Assembly: GCA_964393115.1 (NCBI GenBank)
Contig: CAYMST010000001.1
Location: 1 to 64,000, forward strand
Length of the DNA stretch: 64,000 bases
Direction: 5' to 3'
Origin: CAYMST01 sp964393115
GTDB lineage: Bacteria; Bacteroidota; Bacteroidia; Cytophagales; Cyclobacteriaceae
Numbering within the stretch: position 1 is the first letter of the stretch; every line of letters begins with the position of its first letter. This document shows, in pieces, positions 25,426 to 34,025 of the stretch. A program made the position numbers and the translations under genes. The notes beneath the pieces are model-generated. The model was given only the letters and a program-made list of their open reading frames with translations. It was not told the origin of the DNA and did not search any database.

Positions 25426-26318
25426 CCAAATACACACTAACTCTATCTCTTTTTTTGATTACACTTTACTCGCTTCATGCGCAAGAGCTAAAATGCTTTG
25501 TAAAGGTAAACAACCAACAGGTTCAACTCTCCAATAAGGAGATCATTGAGGAACTGGAAGACGCCGCCGAGGCTTTCCTCAACGAGAGGAAGTGGACAGA
25601 TGATGATTTTGAAGAGCAAGAGCGGATCAGCTGTAACTTGCTGATTAACTTGACAAGCTCACCGAACCCTGGAGAGTTTGTAGCTACGCTACAGTTTAAA
25701 ATAGCCCGGCCTGTTTTTAATAGCGATTACCAAAGTCCTCTAATGTTGCTGGTAGACCGCAATGTGCGGTTTAGTTATAACGAGTCCCAACCGATGCTCT
25801 TTAACGAAGGGGGGTTTACAGATAACCTGACTTCTATACTCGCTTTTTATGCTTACACCATCATTGGATTAGATTATGATTCATTTGCAGAGGTATCGGG
25901 CACTTTCTTTTACCAACAAGCGCTGAATGTGGCGAACAATGCACAAAACAATGGATTCGAAGACTGGGATAAGTTTGGGAGTAAGCGAAGCCGCTATAAC
26001 CTCAACGATAACTTACTCAACGTCAACTTAGAACCAATGCGTAGGTTTATCTATCAGTACCATCGTAAAGGCTTAGATCTCATGACCGAAGACCCCGAAA
26101 CGGCCAGAAAGAATATCGTTGAGTCCTTTAAGATGCTCAAAGAAGGGAACAATAACCTAGCTAGGACACCATTGATCCTGAGCATCATAGATAGTAAAAA
26201 AGGAGAGTTTGCCAATGTGTTCTCCGAAGGAGACCTTTCCATCAAAAAAGAGGCTTTCAACCTACTATCAGAAATAGCCCCCGCCAGTACATCCGACTTC
26301 CAAAAAATACTGGAGTAG
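25422..26318 (+). CDS. DUF4835-family secreted/periplasmic protein
   Basis: Protein of 298 residues that in Bacteroidota is nearly always found just after coaBC; here the ATG overlaps the coaBC stop by 4 bp. A signal peptide ends YSLHA before Gln21. Family features include QLSNKEIIEELEDAAEAFLN, FVATLQFKIARPVFNSDYQ and the FYAYTIIGLDYDSFAEVSG block. Some databases associate the family with the Type IX secretion system; I cannot confirm that from sequence. In many relatives recN follows directly. Here it does not, and an accessory region begins. Confidence 0.87.
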   Translation: MTKYTLTLSLFLITLYSLHAQELKCFVKVNNQQVQLSNKEIIEELEDAAEAFLNERKWTDDDFEEQERISCNLLINLTSSPNPGEFVATLQFKIARPVFNSDYQSPLMLLVDRNVRFSYNESQPMLFNEGGFTDNLTSILAFYAYTIIGLDYDSFAEVSGTFFYQQALNVANNAQNNGFEDWDKFGSKRSRYNLNDNLLNVNLEPMRRFIYQYHRKGLDLMTEDPETARKNIVESFKMLKEGNNNLARTPLILSIIDSKKGEFANVFSEGDLSIKKEAFNLLSEIAPASTSDFQKILE

Positions 26319-26392
26319 GCGGGCATATGATTGGGTAATAGCAAATAAACGCAATTACGTTTTTGGTATGCTATGTTTAAGAAAGAACAAAA

Positions 26393-27037
26393 TTGAACGT
26401 ATACACTTTTATAAAAAATGATTTATATAAGAACTTCATTGGATTGTTCTTATCCCTTGCTCTGCTTGCATCAATTCCTCCAATCATTTCCTCAGCGTGG
26501 ACATTCAATTTTCTGTTTAAATCAGTTTTCGTCTGTCTAGTAACTTCACTAGTGATTAATACTTTTCAATATGTATTTTGTAATTTCGATTGGAAAACCA
26601 GACTTAAATTATTTCAAACTAAACCTATTTATGAACTTGTTTCATCCTATGGCTTTCAATTCAGATATACAAAATATGCTTTTCCGTTTTTGCCAAGTCT
26701 TTATTTACAAGGTCGATTAGAAGAATATGATATAACTATTGATCATGTTTACAATTTAGACAGGAATGACATGCGTTTCTGTTTAACATCCGAACGACCA
26801 AGATTAGATAATAAACAGCGACAATTTTTTTTTGATTTTCTAAATAATAAAAATGCCCTGTTCACCGAACAGGATGGCGTCATTGAATATGACTATTCTT
26901 TCCCTATTGATAAACTGGAGCAACTGGAGGCAAGAACAATTTTGAATGAGATCAAAGAACTAATTGCAACGTTGAATAAATTCGAAGTGAAAAATAAACA
27001 TAACAGTCGATATGGTAGCAGGGCGATTCAGAGGTAA
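26393..27037 (+). CDS. Hypothetical membrane protein
   Basis: Protein of 214 residues, not recognised. It uses a TTG start, as the only in-frame ATG comes far downstream. There are two closely spaced transmembrane helices (about residues 14-32 and 36-60), then a cytosolic domain of about 150 residues with an acidic middle and a Lys/Asn-rich end. It is markedly AT-rich (for example the run coding FFFDFLNNKN) compared with coaBC, which suits an acquired gene at the start of the accessory region. Confidence 0.6.
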   Translation: MNVYTFIKNDLYKNFIGLFLSLALLASIPPIISSAWTFNFLFKSVFVCLVTSLVINTFQYVFCNFDWKTRLKLFQTKPIYELVSSYGFQFRYTKYAFPFLPSLYLQGRLEEYDITIDHVYNLDRNDMRFCLTSERPRLDNKQRQFFFDFLNNKNALFTEQDGVIEYDYSFPIDKLEQLEARTILNEIKELIATLNKFEVKNKHNSRYGSRAIQR

Positions 27038-27121
27038 AAGAAGCGTTAGTGCTCTTGGAAGTCCCGTCGATTCTACGACCTACCTCATTATAAGTCAAAA
27101 ATGTATGAGCCGAATTGAAGA

Positions 27122-27194
27122 TTCGACTATATTCGTACAGAAACTAACTATATAATAAGCACCTCACGGCATATCTGGCCGTTATCAGTAAAAA
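27122..27194 (+). repeat. Dispersed spacer repeat, family 3, copy A
   Basis: A 73-bp stretch aligning without gaps to 31684-31756 at 56 of 73 positions. It contains the small stem CGGC-ATATCTG-GCCG at 27167-27181, which in copy B is CGAC and GTCG: a paired G-C to A-T change. It ends 14 bp before the glutaminyl cyclase start. Confidence 0.6.
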
Positions 27195-27208
27195 CCTTTA
27201 AGCCTAAA

Positions 27209-28012
27209 ATGAAATTTAAACTCCTATCACTTCTGGTATTTATCATACTTTTAGGTTGCAATAAGCATAGAGAATCTTCAAAAACTCATCACAAGAACAT
27301 CATGATTGACGTGTCATTTGTTAGAGATTATCCTCATGACACCACATCATTTACCGAAGGGTTACTATTTTATAAAGGAGAATTATATGAGAGTACAGGA
27401 GCAGCTCATGACCTTCCTCAGACCAGATCTCTCTTCGGAACTGTAGATTTAGAAACTGGAATTATTGAACCTAAAGCAGAATTGAATAGGAATCAATTCT
27501 TTGGAGAGGGTATATCTTTTATCGATAACAGACTGTTTCAACTGACCTATACATCCAGAATCGGATTTATATATGATGACAGCACATTTAATAAAATCCA
27601 AGAGTTCTCAATTCCTAGTCAACAAGGCTGGGGACTGACTTCAAATGGGCAACAACTTATAATGAGCGATGGAACAAATAACTTGACTTATCTCAACCCT
27701 GAAACCCAACAAGTAGTCAAAACGGTTTCTGTTTTTGATGAAGGTCATAGTTTAGATCAATTAAACGAACTAGAATACATCAGGGGATATATCTACGCTA
27801 ATGTGTGGCACACAAATATCATTGTCAAAATTGATCCTAAAAGTGGATCTGTTGTCGGAAAAATTGACCTTACCCCTTTTGCCGATGAAGCAAAAGCAAT
27901 ATTTCCAAACGCCATGGAAATGAATGGAATCGCTTTTGAAGAAAAAAGCAAAAGCATATTTATTACCGGCAAGATGTGGCCTAAGATCTATCAATTAAAA
28001 ATCAAACTATAG
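27209..28012 (+). CDS. Glutaminyl-peptide cyclotransferase (plant-type), lipoprotein
   Basis: Converts N-terminal Gln of proteins to pyroglutamate. Protein of 267 residues with a lipoprotein signal peptide (MKFKLLSLL to ILLGC), so it is anchored in the periplasm or outer membrane. The sequence follows the single-domain beta-propeller glutamine cyclotransferase family throughout: FTEGLLFYKGELYESTG, FFGEGISF, QQGWGLTSNGQQLIMSDG, LNELEYIRGYIYANVWH, MNGIAFEE and FITGKMWP. This is the plant-like type and not the zinc-dependent animal type. Context: every Sec signal peptide I see in the window leaves Gln at the mature N-terminus, exactly its substrate. Confidence 0.92.
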   Translation: MKFKLLSLLVFIILLGCNKHRESSKTHHKNIMIDVSFVRDYPHDTTSFTEGLLFYKGELYESTGAAHDLPQTRSLFGTVDLETGIIEPKAELNRNQFFGEGISFIDNRLFQLTYTSRIGFIYDDSTFNKIQEFSIPSQQGWGLTSNGQQLIMSDGTNNLTYLNPETQQVVKTVSVFDEGHSLDQLNELEYIRGYIYANVWHTNIIVKIDPKSGSVVGKIDLTPFADEAKAIFPNAMEMNGIAFEEKSKSIFITGKMWPKIYQLKIKL

Positions 28013-28169
28013 AATACTGATAACAAGCAGTAATGAAATTATGGCTGACTTGAGCAATCCAAAACGCACTTGTGTGAAGGGGGTATAAGGAGGATGATAA
28101 TGTAAAGCCTGATATTGTTTTGATTTTTTCCAATGCTCCATTAAGAAAATCTAAGCGTCATATCGCGAA

Positions 28170-28213
28170 TTCGGCTATCTTCCCACCGAAACAAACTACA
28201 CGTTAAACACCAC
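28170..28213 (+). repeat. Dispersed spacer repeat, family 3, copy C (partial)
   Basis: Starts TTCGGCTATCTTCCCACC and aligns without gaps to the first 42 or so positions of copies A (27122) and B (31684). The hairpin-bearing right part is diverged. It lies in the 273-bp spacer between the glutaminyl cyclase and DUF4377 genes, which otherwise holds no gene. Confidence 0.5.
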
Positions 28214-28285
28214 ATATGTACGGGGCAGATTTTTTCCAACCAAATTACCATTTCAAGTGTCATAATGTAAACAAATAGAATAAAT

Positions 28286-28840
28286 ATGAAACCTGTCTAC
28301 TTCCTATTAGCAATCTTAATACTATTCTCATGTGAAGATGATGAGTTTGAATTTGCTCATATCAGAATTAATCATTTTAAACAATCGGCTGTTGGAGTCG
28401 GTCCAACTCTTGTGTTATTAACCCAAGAAGATGACAACATTGGAACAGACAATTGGCAATATCACTACTCTGGAATTAGTGGGTTTAATTATGAGTGGGG
28501 ATACATCTATGACTTGAAAATTAGCAAAAGACGGCTTGATAACCCTCCTGAAGACGGGTCTTCCGTAGAGTATATTCTTGAAGAAATTATTTCAAAAACC
28601 TCTGTTGATCAAAATACCAGCTTTGAACTCATCTTAAAATCGGAAACGATGGGTATCGTACCAGCTATCGTTATAGGCAATGCCATTTCAGGGTTTAAGT
28701 TGATCGATGAACAAAAAATTAATTGCTCAAACTTATGTGAAGAATTAGGCCAATCACTTAATGAAAAAAATGAGGTTATCGGTTCGTTCAAATACGATAC
28801 TACAAATCAACTACTCCTATTGGAACTAAAGCCTGATTAG
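28286..28840 (+). CDS. DUF4377-like lipoprotein
   Basis: Protein of 184 residues. The lipoprotein signal is MKPVYFLLAIL to LFSC, followed by EDDE, the acidic start seen in surface-exported Bacteroidota lipoproteins. The mature part matches the DUF4377 pattern: RINHFKQSAVGVGPTLVLL, then NWQYHYSGISGFNYEWGYIYDL, then NPPEDGSS. The function of this domain is unknown; in some proteins it is fused to META/HslJ-type domains. A single-gene unit in the accessory region. Confidence 0.75.
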   Translation: MKPVYFLLAILILFSCEDDEFEFAHIRINHFKQSAVGVGPTLVLLTQEDDNIGTDNWQYHYSGISGFNYEWGYIYDLKISKRRLDNPPEDGSSVEYILEEIISKTSVDQNTSFELILKSETMGIVPAIVIGNAISGFKLIDEQKINCSNLCEELGQSLNEKNEVIGSFKYDTTNQLLLLELKPD

Positions 28841-29039
28841 AATACTCATCATATGAGTCTATGTCCCATGACGGTTCTGAGCTGACCGAAGCTATTCAGC
28901 ATTATTGTATCCCTGGAAAAAATCTCCGATTTTTCCATATTGTTGAAAACGAGGCTCTGAAAAAACCGAAGATTTCCCCTAAAATTGATCAAACGCACAA
29001 TTCATACTGAGGCGATATAAGGGATCTCAATTTGTTTAT

Positions 29040-29477
29040 ATGGATATAATAGTTATCAAGAAAGAAATAGACAGGGTTATGCTTGAAGTTATTAATCAAA
29101 GTGATAATCCAGAAATCATTCTGATTTACGTTGACACCTCATATGATGATCAGTCTAACATAGTTCCTTTCTTCAACATATTTGGTCTTAAAGTTATTGA
29201 TGGTTATGATTTTGATAAAGCAATCGAGATTGCATCGGAACAGCAAGATGAAAGCTTCATATGGGATGTTTTAGATGAGTGCTATAGTTCAACATTTGAA
29301 ATCAACCTTTCTGCTTTATACCCTGAATGGCCAAATGACGATGAGTCTAGTGACAAAAAAGTGGTGGGCATAATAGAAACTGTAATCGATGAAAAAAAAC
29401 AAAAGTTTGACCATATTCAAAAACTTTATTTCTTCCATGTAGACTCTTTTGACTTTAAAAAAATCATCGATAAATAG
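29040..29477 (+). CDS. Hypothetical acidic protein
   Basis: Protein of 145 residues, not recognised. It is acidic, has no signal peptide or membrane segment and looks like a small soluble alpha/beta protein (PEIILIYVDTSYDD, FEINLSALYPEWPND). It ends 71 bp before the zinc-ribbon gene on the same strand. AT-rich codon use resembles its accessory neighbours. Confidence 0.55.
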   Translation: MDIIVIKKEIDRVMLEVINQSDNPEIILIYVDTSYDDQSNIVPFFNIFGLKVIDGYDFDKAIEIASEQQDESFIWDVLDECYSSTFEINLSALYPEWPNDDESSDKKVVGIIETVIDEKKQKFDHIQKLYFFHVDSFDFKKIIDK

Positions 29478-29560
29478 AATCATGACAACCATCTTAAAAC
29501 ACTGAATAAAAGCATTTAAACGACTTTTATTCATACTATTAGAGATAATTGAATAGCCTT

Positions 29561-30262
29561 ATGAAATTAAAATGTTCAAACTGCTCATCAGAACTTAAGC
29601 CTGAAAATATTAACATCTCAACAGATCTTGCAAAGTGTGATAACTGCGGGTCAATATTAAAGGTAAGTGAACTAACAAGTTCCATCACGAGCCTTAAAAC
29701 AACCCCTCCTAATGGTTCGAAAATTATGATGACTAAAGGTGCCGGTGGACAACTTGAATTAACACTACCGAAAAAAGGGTTTTCCGCATCAGTTATACCT
29801 CAATTTATATTTGCTACTTTCTGGCTAGCGTTTATCTCTTTTTGGACTTGGGGTGCATCTCAAGGAAGCGTTATTTTCGCAATGTTTTCTCTGCCTTTTT
29901 GGTTGGTAGGGATAAGTATGATTACTGGAGTCATCAACTCCATAAACGAAGTGCAGAAGATTACACTGAACAAACAAATTTTACGAATCGATCGAATAAG
30001 ACCCATTGGAACTAAATCATTCGAAACCGTATTAACCAACGTTCAAACTATTAAACTGAAAGGCATGAAAATGAATCCATTTGCCATGTTTGGAAATTTC
30101 AGATATGCAATGAAAACGCAAACATCCCTTGGCTCACCTATCGAGACACCTGCAATCATCACAGGAATGAAGACGGAGCATTTTTTTGAGGATGCTAATG
30201 ATGCTGAACAAGAGTGGGTTTCAAAGTTTCTTGACACCCTAGTTAAACAGATGAATAAATAG
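29561..30262 (+). CDS. Zinc-ribbon membrane protein
   Basis: About 233 residues from the ATG at 29561; a TTG four codons earlier is possible. The N-terminus is a zinc ribbon, CSNCSSEL then CDNCGS, four Cys in two CxxC pairs. Two hydrophobic segments follow (about residues 80-105 and 110-130, FIFATFWLAFISFWTWG and MFSLPFWLVGISMI), then a PH-like strand-rich tail (ITLNKQILRIDRIRP). The architecture of zinc ribbon, membrane hairpin and PH-like tail occurs in many small uncharacterised bacterial proteins. No function can be assigned. Confidence 0.65.
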   Translation: MKLKCSNCSSELKPENINISTDLAKCDNCGSILKVSELTSSITSLKTTPPNGSKIMMTKGAGGQLELTLPKKGFSASVIPQFIFATFWLAFISFWTWGASQGSVIFAMFSLPFWLVGISMITGVINSINEVQKITLNKQILRIDRIRPIGTKSFETVLTNVQTIKLKGMKMNPFAMFGNFRYAMKTQTSLGSPIETPAIITGMKTEHFFEDANDAEQEWVSKFLDTLVKQMNK

Positions 30263-30441
30263 CAACGATAAAATGTGATGATGAAATCACGCTTATATAA
30301 TGCTAGACTTAAGTTTTCTACGTTCTATCAACCCGTTAATTCTGCAAACTGGTCAACGAAAAATTATCTTCTCCGAAAAGCACGCTTCGTACAGGATCGA
30401 TATGATCAATTAGAGAGTAGCTGATCCAAAATATTTACGAA

Positions 30442-31248
30442 ATGAAAAGGAACATCTTAAATTTTTTTCAATCTATTAATGAGGGGTATATCCACCCTAA
30501 AGGACGCAGGGCAACAAATATTTTATTGAATGAACTAAACCCTCTTGATGGCGAAAATACCTTAGAATTAGGTTTTGGAACGGGCACATCGTTGATACAT
30601 GCACTTTCTCATAACCTATCAGCTAATCTATTTGGTGTTGAAGCGAGTAATTTAATGCTCAAACGAGCTGAGTCTAGAATCACTTTTTGCGGTTTAAAAA
30701 AGAAGGTATTTCTATCTCTCTTAACGGAAAACAACCATATTCCATTCCCACCAAATTTCTTTGATAAAATATATGTAGAATCAGTTCTAGCCATTCAAGA
30801 AGGAATTTTTTTGGAAACAATGGTTCTTGAATTAAACCGAGTGTTGAAACCCAAAGGAATTCTTTGCATTAATGAGTTATTGTGGAATGTTGACGTTTCA
30901 AAGAAGAAAATAGAAGACACTAATAAATTTGTAAAAGACAATTTTGGCATTATCCAAGCAAACGGTAGTTATCCCTATATTCATGATTGACGCAAACTAT
31001 TTCAAAAACTTAAGTTCATTCTTGACAAATCAATAGACTTGAATGAAAGACAGCATTTTAATGGAATAAAAACCACTAAGAACTCAATCCTTCTACGATC
31101 GGACATGTATTCTTTTTTGGGGAAACTCAAGAGCAAAATCTATATCCACCAACGAAATGAACAGGATTTTTATAAAAACAAAATGAAAATGATTGACCAT
31201 CAAATCAAGCTCGACCCGTATCTCCTGAAATTTCACAAATTAAATTAA
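30442..31248 (+). pseudogene. Class I SAM methyltransferase gene interrupted by an in-frame TGA
   Basis: The frame codes for a Rossmann methyltransferase: LELGFGTGTS (SAM motif I), GVEASNLML (motif II) and LNRVLKPKGILCINELL (post-motif region). A TGA at 30988-30990 (codon 183) interrupts it, and the same frame stays open for another 85 codons (RKLFQKLKFILDKSI and on) to a stop at 31246-31248. UbiE-like methyltransferases often carry Trp-Lys-Lys-Leu near this point, so a Trp TGG to TGA change is plausible. It is either a recent nonsense mutation or a sequencing error; the first 182 codons alone would lack the substrate-binding end. Confidence 0.75.
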
Positions 31249-31759
31249 ATCGATTCATAGTGATAGTTCTATTTTTTGTTACTTCAGGCTTTGAAAGTCG
31301 TGCATAAACATAAAAAGCAAAACGAAAAAAGGAATATAAAGCCAAGTACAGGTCCACTAACAAGAATTGATAACTGAATTTGGAAGACTTAGCTCTGTTC
31401 ATGAAGGAAATAACTTTAATAGTATTTTCAATAGACTAGAATGGGGAAACTGATAACATTTGGGCACTACTATTATTGAAAATTCTTACGTTTAATAGTG
31501 AAATTATCTAGAGGCATCACTATCAGCTCTTTTGATATTCGTGTCAAAAGAGATTATTTAAAAAGATGATAAGAATCGCAAATACCTCAACAGGTCTCGT
31601 TAATTCTGAGATGCACCTTATCGTAGAGCGATCAGAAACAGTGGCAAAATACATGAGCGCTACACGCTGGATCGAGTCCCAGACTCGACTATCTTCGCAC
31701 AAAAACAAACTACATCATAAACTTCGCACGACATATCGGGTCGCTAAAAGTAAAAAGAT
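31249..31759. other. 511-bp spacer with hairpin and family 3 repeat copy B
   Basis: No credible gene. It contains a hairpin CTCTTTTGA (31527-31535) with TCAAAAGAG (31544-31552), a possible terminator, and the 73-bp repeat at 31684-31756 (copy B), which ends 3 bp before the glycosyltransferase ATG. Short open frames on either strand here (31205-31402 minus, 31566-31763 plus) overlap the repeat or the neighbouring gene and look like chance. Confidence 0.55.
31684..31756 (+). repeat. Dispersed spacer repeat, family 3, copy B
   Basis: 73 bp, 56 of 73 identical to copy A at 27122-27194 and also related to copy C at 28170. The small stem CGAC-ATATCGG-GTCG shows a compensatory change relative to copy A. 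It lies immediately before a gene start, as copy A nearly does. Confidence 0.6.
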
Positions 31760-32497
31760 ATGAATCCTAAAATATCAATTATTACGGTCTCCTTTAATGC
31801 CCAGGCATTTATTGAAAGAACCATACGTAGCGTGATCGAACAAAACTATTCAAACATTGAATACCTAGTAATCGATGGTAATTCAAAAGATGGGACAGTT
31901 GATATAATTAAGTCCTACCAGGATCGTATAGATTTCTGGCTTAGCGAACCAGATAAGAGTCACTTTGACGCAATGAATAAAGGCATTAAAAGGGCAAGTG
32001 GAGATTATATCTTGATATTAAATGCTGGTGATAGGTTAGAAAGTCCAGAAACTCTGACCAATGCAATGAAAGGAACTAACAACGAAGATTTCATTTACAG
32101 CAGAGCAGAATATATAAATGAAAAAGGAGAAAGATGGCCTTGGCATAAGAAAACACCTACTCCTGATAAACTTTCCAAAAGAAGCTTTATAAATGGTATG
32201 GTAATTTGTCATCATTGTATGATCGTCAAAAGATCCATAACCCCACTATTTATGCTTGAACCTTGGAAAGTGTCAAACGATATTGATTGGGCTATCAGGG
32301 TAATGGAAAATGTGAAAAATGTTCATTTTTGGGATAATGTTTTTTGTTTGTATTTAGAAGGAGGAATTTCGAAGGTTCAGAAATGGAAAGCAGTAAGAGA
32401 ACGTTTCGACATTAGTTTAACCCATTTTGGAGGGTTTTATACTATACTTGAACAGTTTAGGATTTTAGGACAATTAGTTTATAAAAAATTACGATAA
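31760..32497 (+). CDS. Family 2 glycosyltransferase
   Basis: GT-A fold glycosyltransferase of 245 residues, predicted to transfer a sugar from a nucleotide donor during polysaccharide synthesis in the cytosol. Key motifs are ISIITVSFNAQAFIERTI, EYLVIDGNSKDGTVDII and AMNKGIKRASGDYILILNAGD, where the last Asp belongs to the metal-binding region. It lacks transmembrane helices. The next gene, a nucleotide-sugar epimerase, begins 1 bp after its stop, so the two act in one pathway. Confidence 0.92.
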   Translation: MNPKISIITVSFNAQAFIERTIRSVIEQNYSNIEYLVIDGNSKDGTVDIIKSYQDRIDFWLSEPDKSHFDAMNKGIKRASGDYILILNAGDRLESPETLTNAMKGTNNEDFIYSRAEYINEKGERWPWHKKTPTPDKLSKRSFINGMVICHHCMIVKRSITPLFMLEPWKVSNDIDWAIRVMENVKNVHFWDNVFCLYLEGGISKVQKWKAVRERFDISLTHFGGFYTILEQFRILGQLVYKKLR

Positions 32498-32498
32498 C

Positions 32499-33470
32499 AT
32501 GAAAAGAGCATTGATTACAGGTTCTGGAGGTTTCATCGGTAGTCATCTTGCGAAGTTTTTGAAAAACAAAGGATATTATGTCAAAGGAGTAGACTTAAAA
32601 AATCCAGAATATTCGGAATCAGCATGTGATGAACATATTATCGGTGATCTCAGAAGTCAAGAACTAGTAAAGCAGGTGTTTGACGATGAACCCTTTGATG
32701 AAATCTATCAATTGGCAGCAGACATGGGAGGTGCCGGTTACATATTTACGGGTGATAACGATGCTGACGTAATGCATAACTCAGCACTTATTAACTTGAA
32801 TATTCTCGAAAAAGCGGTTGAAACCAAATCAAAGAAGATTTTCTACTCTTCATCGGCCTGTATTTACCCTGAATTCAATCAATTAGACCCCGACAACCCA
32901 AATTGTGAAGAAAGTTCTGCATATCCTGCCCAACCGGATAGCGAATATGGTTGGGAAAAATTGTTCAGCGAACGCCTTTATTTTGCCTTTATGAGGAATT
33001 ATGGAATTGAAGTTAAAGTGGCGCGATTCCACAACATTTTTGGACCGGAAGGTACTTATCAAGGTGGAAAAGAAAAGGCCCCAGCAGCCATTTGCAGGAA
33101 AGTGGCTATGGCCAATGATGGTGATCAAATCGAGGTGTGGGGTGATGGGAAACAAACACGTTCATTTCTTTATATAGACGAATGCTTAGAAGGAGTTTAT
33201 AGATTAATGCAATCTAACTTTCATGGTCCGATAAACATTGGATCAGAAGAAATGATCACAATCAATCAGTTAGTTGAATTCTGTTTAGATATTTCAGGTA
33301 AAAACCTAGAAATCAAACACATAGATGGACCAACCGGTGTGCGCGGAAGAAAATCAGACAACTCATTGATATTGAAAGAGCTAGGATGGAGTCCTTCTTA
33401 TCCTGTGAAAACTGGCTTAAAACACACCTATAAATGGATAACGAAAATGGTAAAAGAATCCGCCTCATGA
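32499..33470 (+). CDS. GDP-mannose 3,5-epimerase-like NAD-dependent sugar epimerase
   Basis: Extended SDR of 323 residues. The NAD-binding motif is GSGGFIG at 8-14, and the catalytic residues lie in SSSACIYPEF and YGWEK. Long stretches match plant-type GDP-mannose 3,5-epimerase: QLAADMGGAGYI, VARFHNIFGPEGTYQGGKEK, EVWGDGKQTRSFLYIDEC, INIGSEEMITINQL, GPTGVRGRKSDN. That enzyme makes GDP-L-galactose (and GDP-gulose) from GDP-mannose. The preceding glycosyltransferase is 1 bp away and may use the product. Exact product specificity cannot be fixed by eye; the family also includes other NDP-sugar epimerases. Confidence 0.85.
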   Translation: MKRALITGSGGFIGSHLAKFLKNKGYYVKGVDLKNPEYSESACDEHIIGDLRSQELVKQVFDDEPFDEIYQLAADMGGAGYIFTGDNDADVMHNSALINLNILEKAVETKSKKIFYSSSACIYPEFNQLDPDNPNCEESSAYPAQPDSEYGWEKLFSERLYFAFMRNYGIEVKVARFHNIFGPEGTYQGGKEKAPAAICRKVAMANDGDQIEVWGDGKQTRSFLYIDECLEGVYRLMQSNFHGPINIGSEEMITINQLVEFCLDISGKNLEIKHIDGPTGVRGRKSDNSLILKELGWSPSYPVKTGLKHTYKWITKMVKESAS

Positions 33471-34025
33471 GGTCAAGAATAAGAAGAGGATACCAGTAGG
33501 TGCGAAATGAATATGCAGTCTGGGTTATTTGAAATGATAGAGCAAACTAGTGATATCTACCTTTCTAGGAACTTAGAGGCATATTCATTTTACGGTCTAA
33601 ATTTGAGATAAAGTTGAACTGGAACTGAAGAATCGAATCAACAGATAACTCCTAAACGACTAAAGACTTCTAAAGCTTTTTCTAAGCCCTTGAGGTTCCA
33701 ACTATGCACCTGAACGATACAGCCTTTTAGACACCTATTTTGTACATCCTGAGCATCCAGGTTTAGTATCGCCTAAACCTAAATTATGGTTCAACGCATT
33801 TTCGAACAACTCGCTCTGATCAATAACGTCTATACTATGATTTCAGCGTTATCAAATGGCTATGAATTTTATATAAGCTGTTGAAATCGACTCTTTTGTG
33901 TAATGATCTTATGGATTCCATTTAAGATAGCCGTTGAACTAATTCAAGAAATAAACACACACAGCATCAAACACTTGCGAATGCTTTTTATTGGTCATAA
34001 ATCAAAAGATCTTGTGTAATCATTC
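33471..34025. other. 555-bp spacer with a possible gene remnant and family 2 repeat
   Basis: No intact gene. An open frame without a start codon at 33694-33819 (plus strand, 41 codons) has protein-like composition (APERYSLLDTYFVHPEHPG) and may be a gene fragment. A 49-bp repeat lies at 33873-33921 (family 2, see 45955). Confidence 0.4.
33873..33921 (+). repeat. Dispersed spacer repeat, family 2, copy 1
   Basis: 49 bp matching 45955-46003 at 40 of 49 positions without gaps. The shared cores include CTTTTGT and ATCTTAT, and both end GATTCCAT. Both copies lie 80-110 bp upstream of a gene start, in the same orientation, 12 kb apart. Confidence 0.6.

Noticed and set aside
30988..30990. TGA in the methyltransferase as a selenocysteine codon
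   Set aside because: No selenocysteine insertion hairpin is evident, and the site aligns better with a Trp than with a catalytic Cys; a nonsense change is simpler.
31205..31763. Two frames (31205-31402 minus, 31566-31763 plus) in the spacer before the glycosyltransferase
   Set aside because: One overlaps the methyltransferase end and the other runs through the family 3 repeat; no recognisable protein features.
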